Assembly: GCF_019396345.1 (NCBI RefSeq)
Contig: NZ_JAHKRM010000007.1
Span: 331,535 to 395,534, forward strand
Length of the DNA stretch: 64,000 nt
Source of the DNA: Nonomuraea guangzhouensis
Lineage (GTDB): Bacteria > Actinomycetota > Actinomycetes > Streptosporangiales > Streptosporangiaceae
Reading direction: 5' to 3'
The notes under the pieces: generated by a model
Seen by the model: the letters and a program-made list of their open reading frames with translations, nothing else
The model's database searches: none
Told to the model about the DNA's origin: nothing
Program-made: the position numbers and the translations under genes
Shown here: one piece after another, positions 17,582 to 25,924 of the stretch
Layout of the letters: each line of letters opens with the position of its first letter
Numbering within the stretch: position 1 is the first letter of the stretch

Positions 17582-19198
17582 TTACCGTTGGGGGCGTACG
17601 AGCGCGACGCGGCGTTCGGCCGGATCGTGACCGGTCACCACCACGGTCGCGCCTTCGGCGGGCTTGATCCGCTGCGGGACCTCGGCCGGCACGGGCCGCA
17701 GCCCGTCGCGCCGGTCGACCGTGCGGAAGTCCGGCGGGAACGGCGCGGCCTGCTCGATCAGGCGCCGGTAGAAGTCCAGCCACATCGCCTGGTCGAAGGT
17801 GACCGCGGCGGTGATCCTGCCCCGGTAGCCGTAGACGGCGACGAACCGGCGCTCGGCCACCGAGCCCTGCGCGATCACCAGCTCGTCGGCGAAGCTCGGC
17901 ACGCCGACCGACTTGATGTTGACCCCGAACTGGTTGGACCAGAACACCGGCAGCGACAGATGCGGCCAGCGATGAGCCTGGTCGCTGATCATGTTGTGCG
18001 CGGCGACCTCGGCCTGGGCGACGGCGTTGCCCCAGTGCTCCAGCGCGAGGAACTGGTACTGGAACACCGGATGCGGGAACCGCGCCACGTCACCGGCGGC
18101 GAACACGTTGTCGGTGACCAGGCCGTTGATGTCGAAGGCACGGCAGCCCGCGTCGGTGGCCACCCCCCACACACCGGCGGCCAGCCCCGAGCCCTCCAGC
18201 CATTCCACGTTGCGGATCGCGCCGAGCGCGACCACCGCCATGTCGGCCTCGACGGTGCTGCCGTCGGACAGCCGGGCCCCGACCAGCCGCCCGTCCGCGT
18301 CTCCGTCGAGCGAGGCGACCGTGACCCCGCAGCGCAGGTCCACACCGGCCGCGCGCTGCATGTCCGCCGCCGCCGCGCCGATCACCTTGCCCAGCGCGCC
18401 GTTCAGCGGAACGGGCCCGTGGTCGACGACGGTCACCGGCAGCCCGAGCTCGCGGCAGACCGAGGCCACCTCCGAGCCGGTGAATCCGGCCCCGATGATC
18501 AGCACCCGGTTGACCCCGGCGGCCAGCCGCTGCCGCATCCGGTGCGCCTCGTCCAGCGTGCGCAGGACGTACACACCGTCGAGCGCGGCCTCCTGCTCCT
18601 TCGGCCACGGCCTGGCACGCGCGCCGGTGGCGATCAGCAACTTGTCGAAGCCGAGCTCCCGGCCGTCGGCCAGCCGCACCTGCTGGGCGGACAGGTCCAG
18701 TCCGGTCGCCGTGGTGCCCGGCAGCCATTCGACGTCCGGTTCGCGAAGGTGGGGGAGCAGGGTGCGTTCGGCGGGCACCTTGCCGGACAGCACCTGCTTG
18801 GACAGCGGTGGCCGGTCGTACGGCTGGTGCGACTCGTCCCCGACCAGGGTCAGCGACCCCGTGAAGCCGTCTCTCCGCAGCACCCCCGCGGCCCGGCCGC
18901 CGGCCAGGGAGGCGCCGACGATGACGATGCGGCCGTTGCGCTTGAACTCCCCGTCACCACCCGTCGGGGCGGGGGCCATCTCGGGCCGCATGGTTCGGTG
19001 CTGGGTGGCCATCCGGCCGACGTGAATGGCCTGGACCGGGCAGGCCGCGGCCGCTCGCAGGACGTGCTCGCGCTGGTCGTCGTCCGGGCCGGTGTCGTAC
19101 AGGAGCGCTTCCTGGCCGGGCATCGTGAACACGTCCGGCGCCAGGAAGACGCACTGCCCGTACCCCTGACAGCGCGTGAGATCAACGACAACTCTCAC
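17582..19198 (-). CDS. Ferredoxin-ferredoxin reductase fusion, P450 redox partner
   Basis: A 538-residue fusion. Residues 1-62 form a small 3Fe-4S ferredoxin (Cys10, Cys16 and Cys53 in CQGYGQC...CP). After a linker of about 30 residues comes an FAD/NAD(P)H ferredoxin reductase of the rubredoxin/putidaredoxin reductase type, with an FAD-binding GASLAGG motif near residue 96, the PYDRPPLSK motif and a second dinucleotide loop GAGFTGSE. It would move electrons from NAD(P)H through FAD and the iron-sulphur cluster to the P450 that follows 28 bases downstream. GTG start after GGGGAG. P450 ferredoxins and reductases are normally separate proteins, so the fusion makes a two-component P450 system. 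The reading frame is continuous across the junction. Confidence 0.93.
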   Translation of the reverse strand: MRVVVDLTRCQGYGQCVFLAPDVFTMPGQEALLYDTGPDDDQREHVLRAAAACPVQAIHVGRMATQHRTMRPEMAPAPTGGDGEFKRNGRIVIVGASLAGGRAAGVLRRDGFTGSLTLVGDESHQPYDRPPLSKQVLSGKVPAERTLLPHLREPDVEWLPGTTATGLDLSAQQVRLADGRELGFDKLLIATGARARPWPKEQEAALDGVYVLRTLDEAHRMRQRLAAGVNRVLIIGAGFTGSEVASVCRELGLPVTVVDHGPVPLNGALGKVIGAAAADMQRAAGVDLRCGVTVASLDGDADGRLVGARLSDGSTVEADMAVVALGAIRNVEWLEGSGLAAGVWGVATDAGCRAFDINGLVTDNVFAAGDVARFPHPVFQYQFLALEHWGNAVAQAEVAAHNMISDQAHRWPHLSLPVFWSNQFGVNIKSVGVPSFADELVIAQGSVAERRFVAVYGYRGRITAAVTFDQAMWLDFYRRLIEQAAPFPPDFRTVDRRDGLRPVPAEVPQRIKPAEGATVVVTGHDPAERRVALVRPQR

Positions 19199-19258
19199 AG
19201 CAACACTCCCCGTCGAGCCGACCTGAAAGGCCCTTACCCAGCTCCTCGTGGCCGAGGG

Positions 19259-19945
19259 TCATGAGGTGGGCATCTTGCCGGAGATCATCCGGAACCGGCC
19301 GTGGGCGACGATCAGGTAGCAGCCGACGATCAGGACCCAGACCGGGAACACCAGCTCCGACCAGGCGACCCTGCTGACGACCAGGAGGAGCACCAGCCCG
19401 ACGAGATAGCCGAGCCAGGACAGCCAGCGGGGCAGGAGGCCGAGCCGGGTGCCGATGGTCGTGGTCGTCAGGGTGAACACGGCGGCCATCCGCGGCGCGT
19501 ACTCGGTGAGCAGGGACAGCGTGAGATGACGCCCGAAACGCCAGAACTCCGTGGGCTGGGGCGGGGTCCGCATCGCGTCGATCGTGGCCAGGAAGGCGGC
19601 CGCCGTCGCGCCGAAGACGAAGAGCATCGCCACGAAGAGCAGCCCGGCGCCGAAGAAGACCGTGGCGAAGAACCGGTCCTCCCGCACGCCGATGGAGTCC
19701 CGGATGGCGCCCATGAACCACAGGAAGAAGATCCCGCCGAACGGCAGCAGGATCAGCGCCACCCGCAGGGCGTTGTGGGCGGCGGTGTCGGCGAGATAGG
19801 CGGCCGCGTCGAGCGGACGGGCGGGCACCGCCTCGCGGACCAGGATCATGGCGGCGCCCAGCGGGAGGGCCGCGAGGATCCCCGCCGCGCCCGCGGCGCG
19901 CGGCGTCCGCAACGCCTTCGCCGGCGGTTCGGCAACGCCTGGCAT
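19259..19945 (-). CDS. Integral membrane protein of unknown function
   Basis: A 228-residue hydrophobic protein with about six predicted membrane segments: an N-terminal pair, the stretch PFGGIFFLWFMGAI, a segment rich in Phe and Ala around residues 90-115, and two near the C-terminus. I recognise no catalytic motif. It lies 60 bases upstream of the ferredoxin-reductase gene on the same strand, so it could head the same transcript, but nothing in it points to polyketide chemistry. Transport or resistance is possible but unsupported. Confidence 0.75.
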   Translation of the reverse strand: MPGVAEPPAKALRTPRAAGAAGILAALPLGAAMILVREAVPARPLDAAAYLADTAAHNALRVALILLPFGGIFFLWFMGAIRDSIGVREDRFFATVFFGAGLLFVAMLFVFGATAAAFLATIDAMRTPPQPTEFWRFGRHLTLSLLTEYAPRMAAVFTLTTTTIGTRLGLLPRWLSWLGYLVGLVLLLVVSRVAWSELVFPVWVLIVGCYLIVAHGRFRMISGKMPTS

Positions 19946-20055
19946 GTGCCCCCTGCTTCCGGTCTTGTATGACGCTACGTGTCCACTGGATACGTTCGGT
20001 AATCATCGGGCGCTGTGTGGCGGAGGGGGGTGTTTCCGATGGTTAGGTATGTCCT

Positions 20056-21762
20056 GTGACCGTTGATCGTGGCTCCGAGATCGCCGATGTGCTCCGTACC
20101 ATGGCCGGGAAGATCGCGGCCGGGGCGCCCGTGGCGTGGCGGCGGGCCGAGCTGCGGGGGTTCGCGACAGGCTCGGACGGGTCCGGCCACCGCGGCCTGA
20201 GATTCGAGCCGGACGGAGCCGACGCGGACGAGATCGACCTGCATCCGGAGCTGTGCGCCCTCTACACCCTGACCGGGGCGACGGGCGACCACCTCACCAT
20301 CGAGTTGACGGTCGAGGCCCGGGGGCGGTTCGAGGCGGTGATCAGCGAGTCGCTGGACCGCATGGATCACGAAGAGCGCGGCTTCCTCTACGTCCTCGAT
20401 CCGAAGATGCTGCCGGTCGAGCCCGCGGAGTTCCAGCAGGGCCGGTCGGATCGCCGGCCGGCGGGAGACCCGAAGGAGGCCGTCGCGCTGCTCGGGGCGT
20501 ACTTACGCGAGCGCGAGCGGGTCCTGGGCGGTCCGAGCGGGGACAAGTACGCGCCGCCGCCCGCGCTCCCCGAAGCGCGCCGCGCCTGGCTCGAGGCCCA
20601 GCTCCGGGTCCGGTACGGCGTGACGCTCCCCGACGACCTGCGCGCCCTTTACGAGCTGGTCGACGGCGACGGCGGCGAGGGCCTCCTGGACCGGCACCCC
20701 TGGCTCGGCCTGGAACAGCTGGAGAGTCAGAGCCGTCCGGAGAACCGCTGGTGGGCCGGCGGGCGGAGCTGGCGCCATCATCTGGTCCAGCCGCTCATCA
20801 CCGAGGTCGGTCCCCCGCTGGCGATGCGGCGGGCGTCCGACCACCCGTGCTGGATCCCGTTCGCCACCACCACCGGAGGCGACTTCCTGGCGGTGGACAT
20901 GGCGCCCGGCCCGGCGGGCCGGCCGGGTCAGGTCATCCGCATGGGCCTGCACCACGACGGCGGCCCGGTCTACGTCTCCGACTCGGTGACCAGCCTGCTG
21001 CGGCGGCACGTCGCCGCTCTGGAGGCCGGCGCCTACTCGACCGAGCACGGCGAGCTGTGGATCGAGCTCGGCGACATGGCGAAGCCGAACCGGTACGCCT
21101 ACGAGGAATCCCTCTCACTGACGGTCGCCGGTCCCGACGCGGCCTCCATCCGGGGCTGGCACCCGCGGATCCAGCGCCTGTCGGTGGTCAACGCCCCCTG
21201 GGTCGACTTCGGGGCCGTGCGCGGCGCGCCGGTGCTGTGGGAGGTGTCGGTGGACAACTGCCCGGGCGCCGACCTGACGCCGCTCCGCGACACCCCGGTT
21301 GAGCTGCTCGATCTGGCCATGGACGGGATCGACCTCGCGCCGCTGGAGGGCCACGCCGCGCTGCGGTCGCTGACGCTGCGCACCGAGCGGCCCGTGGACC
21401 TGGCGCCGCTGCTGTCCTGCCCTCGGCTGTACGCGCTGGACCTGTCCCGCGCAGCCGTACGCGACCTCGGCGTGCTCGGCGAGCTGAAGGGCCTGCTCTA
21501 CCTGAACCTGCGCCGCGGGCAGTGGCAGGAGCTCTGGAAACGGGCCGGTCACCCGGCGGGGCTGGCGGCGGCCGGGCTGGCCGCCGAGCCGCGCCGGGAG
21601 AAGGCCTGGTGGTGGTCGGCCGACCGGGCCTACCACGCCCCCGAACCGTCACTGAAGACGGCGGTCCGATGGGCGGCCGATCTGCCCGGCGGGGCGGAGA
21701 ACGTACGGGTCTTCACGGGCAGGTTCCCGCGACGCCGGCGCTTTCCGGGACACCGGCGCTGA
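20056..21762 (+). CDS. SMI1/KNR4 (SUKH) family protein with C-terminal leucine-rich repeats
   Basis: A 568-residue protein with a GTG start. An N-terminal region of about 110 residues is followed by a SUKH domain (about 170-320), recognised by LPDDLRALYELVDG and by the later block WIPFATTTGGDFLAVDM...GQVI. The C-terminal third (about 395-495) has short leucine-rich repeats (DLTPL, LLDLAMDG, LRSLTL, LYALDL, LYLNL). SUKH proteins act as immunity proteins against secreted toxins or as intracellular regulators; which applies here is unknown. No polymorphic toxin gene is visible nearby, so an orphan immunity or signalling role is equally open. Confidence 0.8.
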   Translation: MTVDRGSEIADVLRTMAGKIAAGAPVAWRRAELRGFATGSDGSGHRGLRFEPDGADADEIDLHPELCALYTLTGATGDHLTIELTVEARGRFEAVISESLDRMDHEERGFLYVLDPKMLPVEPAEFQQGRSDRRPAGDPKEAVALLGAYLRERERVLGGPSGDKYAPPPALPEARRAWLEAQLRVRYGVTLPDDLRALYELVDGDGGEGLLDRHPWLGLEQLESQSRPENRWWAGGRSWRHHLVQPLITEVGPPLAMRRASDHPCWIPFATTTGGDFLAVDMAPGPAGRPGQVIRMGLHHDGGPVYVSDSVTSLLRRHVAALEAGAYSTEHGELWIELGDMAKPNRYAYEESLSLTVAGPDAASIRGWHPRIQRLSVVNAPWVDFGAVRGAPVLWEVSVDNCPGADLTPLRDTPVELLDLAMDGIDLAPLEGHAALRSLTLRTERPVDLAPLLSCPRLYALDLSRAAVRDLGVLGELKGLLYLNLRRGQWQELWKRAGHPAGLAAAGLAAEPRREKAWWWSADRAYHAPEPSLKTAVRWAADLPGGAENVRVFTGRFPRRRRFPGHRR

Positions 21763-21765
21763 GGC

Positions 21766-22665
21766 TCAGCCCCGGGTGGAGATCAACTGCAGGGCACGCT
21801 CGTGCTGCTGCTGCGACGGGGGCCGCGTCCAGGTGATGCCGGGCCGCTGCTCGGCGAGCATCCGCGCCAGGGCGGCGGACATGACGTCCACGGGCTGGGC
21901 GTGCGGCATGTGCGGGCGAGCCAGCTGATACTCGGCGAGCACCCGGCCGTAGTCGTACATCAGCGTGTTGGTGAACCGGCTCTGCTCGGCGTCGGCGCGA
22001 TCGAGCCCCGCGACGAACTCGGGCTCCGGCTCCTCGATCACCGCCTTGTAGACGTCGAGGCGGTTGCGGATCTCACCGGGCGCGGCGTGGCTGTGCGCCT
22101 CGTCGTACATGCGCCGCACATGCTCAGGTACCTCGGTCAGCACGGTGAGCATGCCGTAGCCGGAGTCCTCGTTCCCATAGCCGCCGACGCCCCCGTCGAC
22201 GCCCTGCGCGTGCGTGGCCATCCCCATCTCGCGGGTGAAGTCGTACTTGTCCATGCCGTCGACCGGCTCCTCGATCCAGTCGTCGTCGAGGTGCAGCACA
22301 CCGGCGACCTCCGCCTGCGCGGCGCGTTCGAGCAGGTGCCGCACCGCACCCGCCGGATCCGCGAGCGCCCCCGGGCCCATCGCGGCGAACTGCTCGGTCA
22401 GCAGGAACAGCGAGACCATCATCGACGGGTGGTAGACGTGCAGCGCCCCCGCCTCCCGATGCGGGAAGACGGTGCTCTCGTCGTCGTACGCCTCGAGCCC
22501 GGTCATGAAGGCCCGCTCCTGCTCCTCGGTGAGCACGAGCTCCCAGGCCCACTTGCGCTCCACGTGGAACTTGTAGAAGTCCTCACCCCTGAGCGGGTCG
22601 CGGAACTTCCACCACAGCACGACCCCGACGATCAGCACGACGACCACGCCGAGTGCGATCAACAT
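21766..22665 (-). CDS. Membrane-anchored protein of unknown function
   Basis: A 299-residue protein with one N-terminal transmembrane segment (about residues 2-19, LIALGVVVVLIVGVVLWW) and a long acidic, soluble remainder with no motif I recognise. A small glycine-rich patch occurs around residues 160-170. It converges on the SUKH gene with a three-base gap. The 140 bases upstream hold no clear promoter, only a 16-bp tandem duplication next to the regulator gene beyond. Confidence 0.65.
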   Translation of the reverse strand: MLIALGVVVVLIVGVVLWWKFRDPLRGEDFYKFHVERKWAWELVLTEEQERAFMTGLEAYDDESTVFPHREAGALHVYHPSMMVSLFLLTEQFAAMGPGALADPAGAVRHLLERAAQAEVAGVLHLDDDWIEEPVDGMDKYDFTREMGMATHAQGVDGGVGGYGNEDSGYGMLTVLTEVPEHVRRMYDEAHSHAAPGEIRNRLDVYKAVIEEPEPEFVAGLDRADAEQSRFTNTLMYDYGRVLAEYQLARPHMPHAQPVDVMSAALARMLAEQRPGITWTRPPSQQQHERALQLISTRG

Positions 22666-22788
22666 CCGGATTCCCCCAATCTCCTGACTAATCCCGTTTC
22701 ATGGCGTCAAGCACAGAGCGGGAAGCCTAGCGGTGAGAGTCCGCGGGGGTGCGGGAAACGATCAGATCTCGGCGTGGGGCGCGTCCGT

Positions 22789-22820
22789 CTCAGACCCGGA
22801 TGACCTCAGACCCGGATGAC
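22789..22820. repeat. Perfect 16-bp tandem duplication at the 3' end of the DeoR gene
   Basis: CTCAGACCCGGATGAC occurs twice head to tail (22789-22804 and 22805-22820). The second copy holds the last codons and stop of the DeoR-family gene, so the first copy is an untranslated echo of the gene end. It looks like a replication-slippage event. Confidence 0.9.
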
Positions 22821-23591
22821 CCGGAGGCCGGCGTCCGCGAACTGGGCGGTCAGCTCGGCCGGGGCGGCGGAGTCCGTCACCAGGATGTTGATCTGGCTCA
22901 GCGGGCAGACCAGGGCGAACGCCCGGCGGCCCAGCTTCGAGCTGTCGGCCACCACGATCACCTGGCGGGCCTTCGCGGCCATCAGCCGGTTGACCGCCGC
23001 CTCGCCCTCCCCGTGGGCGCTGGCGCCGTGCTTCACGTCGAGCGCGTCGACACCGAGCACCGCCACGTCGAGCGCGACGTCCGCCAGCATGCCCGTCGCC
23101 ACCGGGCCCACCAGCTCGTACGACTCGGCGCTGGCCGAGCCGCCCGTGGTGACCACGTGCAGATGCGGCCGCACGGCCAGCTCGTGGGCGATGTTCAGGG
23201 CGTTGGTGACCAAGGTGAAGGCCGGACCGCGGCGGCCCGAGGGCGGGTCGGGGCGGTTGGCCAGAACCCTGGCCACCTCCGTCGTCGTGGTGCCGCCGTT
23301 GAGCCCGATCGTGGCCCCCACCGGCACCAGGGCCGCCGCCGCCGAGGCGATGCGCTGGTTGTCCGGCGCGTGCTGGGCGACCTTGTAGCGCTGCGGCAGG
23401 TCGTACGAGACGCTGTGCGCGATGACGCCGCCCCTGGTCCTGCTCAGCAACTGCTGATCGGAGAGCTCGTCGAAGTCGCGTCTGATCGTGGCCGCGGACA
23501 CGCCGAGCTTCCGCGCCGTCTCCGACACGTCGAGCCGGCCGGCCTCGGCGACGAGCTCTAACAACAGGTTCCAGCGTTCGTACCGGTTCAC
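22806..23591 (-). CDS. DeoR-family transcriptional regulator
   Basis: A 261-residue repressor. The N-terminal helix-turn-helix is DVSETARKLGVSAATIRRDF, and the C-terminal sugar-phosphate isomerase-like sensor domain begins at the GLNGGTTTTEVARVL loop. DeoR proteins bind DNA as oligomers and are released by phosphorylated sugars. The gene is divergent from the DUF5107/TPR gene with only 67 bases between the starts, so that gene is the likely target together with autoregulation. The start is the ATG of MNRYERW, as expected for the family. Confidence 0.92.
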   Translation of the reverse strand: MNRYERWNLLLELVAEAGRLDVSETARKLGVSAATIRRDFDELSDQQLLSRTRGGVIAHSVSYDLPQRYKVAQHAPDNQRIASAAAALVPVGATIGLNGGTTTTEVARVLANRPDPPSGRRGPAFTLVTNALNIAHELAVRPHLHVVTTGGSASAESYELVGPVATGMLADVALDVAVLGVDALDVKHGASAHGEGEAAVNRLMAAKARQVIVVADSSKLGRRAFALVCPLSQINILVTDSAAPAELTAQFADAGLRVIRV

Positions 23592-23658
23592 TGTTCAATC
23601 ATGCCCGAAACCCGACGGAAGCTCTTATAGGACGGTTTTATGGGAAAATACTCGCCAA

Positions 23659-25620
23659 ATGCTACGGACATCCTCGGTCGTGCTCCCCGTGTCCCCGCTG
23701 GGCCCGGAGAACCCGCTGCCGCCGCTGCGCACGCTGCCCGATCCACGCGGTGGGCTGAGGACGGCCGCGGCCGACGCCGAGATGGCGGCCCAGCTGGCTT
23801 ACGGGCACGCCGACTCGCTCCTGCCGTACACCTTCCAGGACGGCTACGGCCGCGAGCGCGAGGAGCGGGAGCTGAAGACGGCGGTGCTGGAGAACTCGCT
23901 GCTGCGCGCGGAGTTCCTGCTGGAGTACGGTGGGCGGCTGCGCTCGCTGGTGCACCTGCCGACCGGCCGCGAACTCCTGCACAAGCCACCCCACCTGCAA
24001 CTGGCCAACCTCGGGCTGCGTAACGCCTGGTTCGCCGGGGGAGTGGAGTGGAATCTCGGCACGTTCGGGCACACCGCCCTGGCCTGCGCGCCGGTCCACG
24101 CCGTCCGGGTGGACCGGCCCGACGGGGTGCCGGTGCTGCGGATGTACGAGTGGGAACGGATGCGGCGGCTGGTCTACCAGCTCGACGTCAGCCTGCCGCC
24201 CGAGTCACCGGTGCTCCTGGTACACGTCCGGATTTATAACCCTTCGGCGGTGGATGCCCCGGTCTACTGGTGGTCGAACGCGGCGGTGCCGCAGACGCCG
24301 GGCAGCCGGGTGCTGGCGCCCGCCTGTCAGGCGTACCACTTCTCCTACGACGGGATGCTGCGGCGCGTGCCGGTGCCGCGCTGGCGCGAGTCCGACCAGT
24401 CCTACCCGGCCCGCAACGAGCAGGCCGCCGACTTCTTCTACGAGCTGCCCCGCGCCGAACGCCGCTGGATCGCCGCCCTCGACCAGGACGGCGGCGGGCT
24501 CGCGCAGGTCTCCACCGACCTGCTGCGCGGTCGCAAGCACTTCCGCTGGGGCACCGGCGCGGCGGGCCGCAACTGGCAGGACTGGCTGTCCGGCCCCGAC
24601 CGGCCGTACCTGGAGATCCAGGCCGGACTCACCCGCACCCAGCTGGAGCACGTACGGCTGCCCGCCCGTTCCGCCCTTGCCTGGACCGAGGCGTACGGCC
24701 TGCTCCAGGGCGACCCCGCCCAGGTCCACGGCCCCTGGCGTGACGCGCTCGGCCACGTGGGCCGGGCCGTGAACCGGCTGATCTCCCGCGACCGGCTCCA
24801 GGCGGCGCACGAGCAGGCCGTACAGCTGGCATCGGCCGTGCCGGTGGAGGTCCTGCACGTGGGCAGCGGCTGGGGCGCGCTGGAGCGCCGGGCCCTGGCC
24901 AAGCGGCGCAGCCGGGTGCTCAACCTGCCGGGCACGCCCTTCGCCGACTGGACGATCGGCCGCGACCAGCAGTCGTGGCTCGCCCTGGTACGCAAGGGCT
25001 CGATCCCCACCCCCGCGCCCGCCCTGCCCCCCTCCTCCTACACCGTCGGCCCCGAATGGCGCGCGCTGTTGGAGAAGTCGGTCGAGGAGTCGGGCGGCAC
25101 CTGGTTCACCCTGCTCCACCTGGGCGTGAACCTCTTCCACGACGGCGACCACGCCGGGGCGCGGGCCGCCTGGGAACGTTCCCTTGCCTGCGCCGAGAAC
25201 GCGTGGGCGCTGCGCAACCTGGCCGTGCTCGACCCCTCGCGGGCCGCGGACCTGTACGAGCGGGCCCACGCGCTGTCGCCCCGCTTGCGTCCTCTCACCA
25301 TCGAGACCCTCGCCGCCCTCCTGGCCTCCGGCCGCCCGGACGCCGCCCTCGTCCTGATCGACAAGCTGGGCCCGAAGGACCGCTGGCACGGCCGGATTCG
25401 TCTGCTGGAATGCCGTGCGGCCCTGGACGCGGGGGATGTCGGACGGGCCGGGCGGGTGCTGGAGACGGGCCTGGTGGTGGACGACCTGCGGGAGGGGGAG
25501 GACACGTTGGACGAGCTCTGGTGGGATTACCACGAGCGGCTGAATCCGACGGGGCGGGCGCGGGTCAGGGCGGAGCATCCGTTGCCTTGCCGGTATGACT
25601 ACAGCGTCAAGCAGTATTAG
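23659..25620 (+). CDS. DUF5107 domain protein with C-terminal TPR-like helices
   Basis: Starting at the ATG of MLRTSSVVLPVSPLGPENPLPPL, a typical family N-terminus, the protein has 653 residues. Residues about 35-340 match the DUF5107 fold (beta-galactosidase-mutarotase-like, with WFAGGVEWN and WSNAAVPQTP). The rest is alpha-helical with TPR-like character (WFTLLHLGVNLFHDGDHAGA). Longer starts would overlap the divergent regulator. DUF5107 proteins commonly sit in sugar-utilisation loci; enzymatic activity is unproven. The divergent DeoR regulator suggests sugar-responsive expression. The 3' end overlaps the convergent 79-codon remnant by 14 bases. Start-site SD is weak. Confidence 0.85.
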   Translation: MLRTSSVVLPVSPLGPENPLPPLRTLPDPRGGLRTAAADAEMAAQLAYGHADSLLPYTFQDGYGREREERELKTAVLENSLLRAEFLLEYGGRLRSLVHLPTGRELLHKPPHLQLANLGLRNAWFAGGVEWNLGTFGHTALACAPVHAVRVDRPDGVPVLRMYEWERMRRLVYQLDVSLPPESPVLLVHVRIYNPSAVDAPVYWWSNAAVPQTPGSRVLAPACQAYHFSYDGMLRRVPVPRWRESDQSYPARNEQAADFFYELPRAERRWIAALDQDGGGLAQVSTDLLRGRKHFRWGTGAAGRNWQDWLSGPDRPYLEIQAGLTRTQLEHVRLPARSALAWTEAYGLLQGDPAQVHGPWRDALGHVGRAVNRLISRDRLQAAHEQAVQLASAVPVEVLHVGSGWGALERRALAKRRSRVLNLPGTPFADWTIGRDQQSWLALVRKGSIPTPAPALPPSSYTVGPEWRALLEKSVEESGGTWFTLLHLGVNLFHDGDHAGARAAWERSLACAENAWALRNLAVLDPSRAADLYERAHALSPRLRPLTIETLAALLASGRPDAALVLIDKLGPKDRWHGRIRLLECRAALDAGDVGRAGRVLETGLVVDDLREGEDTLDELWWDYHERLNPTGRARVRAEHPLPCRYDYSVKQY

Positions 25621-25846
25621 GGGCGAAGACGTCGTCGAGCGTCGTCGCGGTGGCTGCTCGGACGATCCACTCTTCCATTTGGTCGGGGTCTTTGCATTCG
25701 GTGATGCGGTCGTGGGCGTCCTGGGGGACGTTGATGCCGCGCGCTTTGAGGATCCTGATCACAGCGACGGCCTCGCCTTCGACCTTGCCTTTGTCGAAGA
25801 GCTGTTTGGTGAAGGGGCTGTATGCCGGCCATTCTCTAGATGACAT
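25607..25846 (-). pseudogene. Duplicated C-terminal fragment of an Rpn-family protein
   Basis: A 79-codon frame whose last 55 or so residues (from EGEAV through RILKARGINVPQDAHDRI to TTLDDVF) almost equal the C-terminus of the full Rpn-family gene next door. The catalytic N-terminal domain is missing. A 195-bp direct repeat with a fixed offset of 306 bp explains it. It may be an untranslated relic or a free tail peptide. It overlaps the end of the DUF5107 gene on the other strand. Confidence 0.8.
25625..25820. repeat. Direct repeat copy A (tail of Rpn-family gene)
   Basis: About 195 bases closely match 25931-26126. The first 130 bases are nearly identical; similarity decays toward the gene-internal end. 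Confidence 0.9.
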
Positions 25847-25862
25847 GTGGTCCCTGAAATAG

Positions 25863-25888
25863 CGCCGGACCTCGGTTGAGGTCCGGCG
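25863..25888 (-). terminator. Hairpin downstream of the Rpn-family gene
   Basis: Perfect 11-bp stem CGCCGGACCTC/GAGGTCCGGCG with a four-base loop (GGTT). It lies between the end of the full Rpn gene and the duplicated fragment. On the minus strand it is followed by CTATTTC, a weak U-run, so it probably ends the Rpn transcript. Confidence 0.65.
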
Positions 25889-25924
25889 GAAGCGTATGCG
25901 GTGTTAAGCGGTATGAAGCAGAGC

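Noticed and set aside
23488..23658. A longer start for the DUF5107 gene
   Set aside because: It would overlap the divergent DeoR gene and remove the promoter region; the downstream ATG gives the family-type N-terminus.
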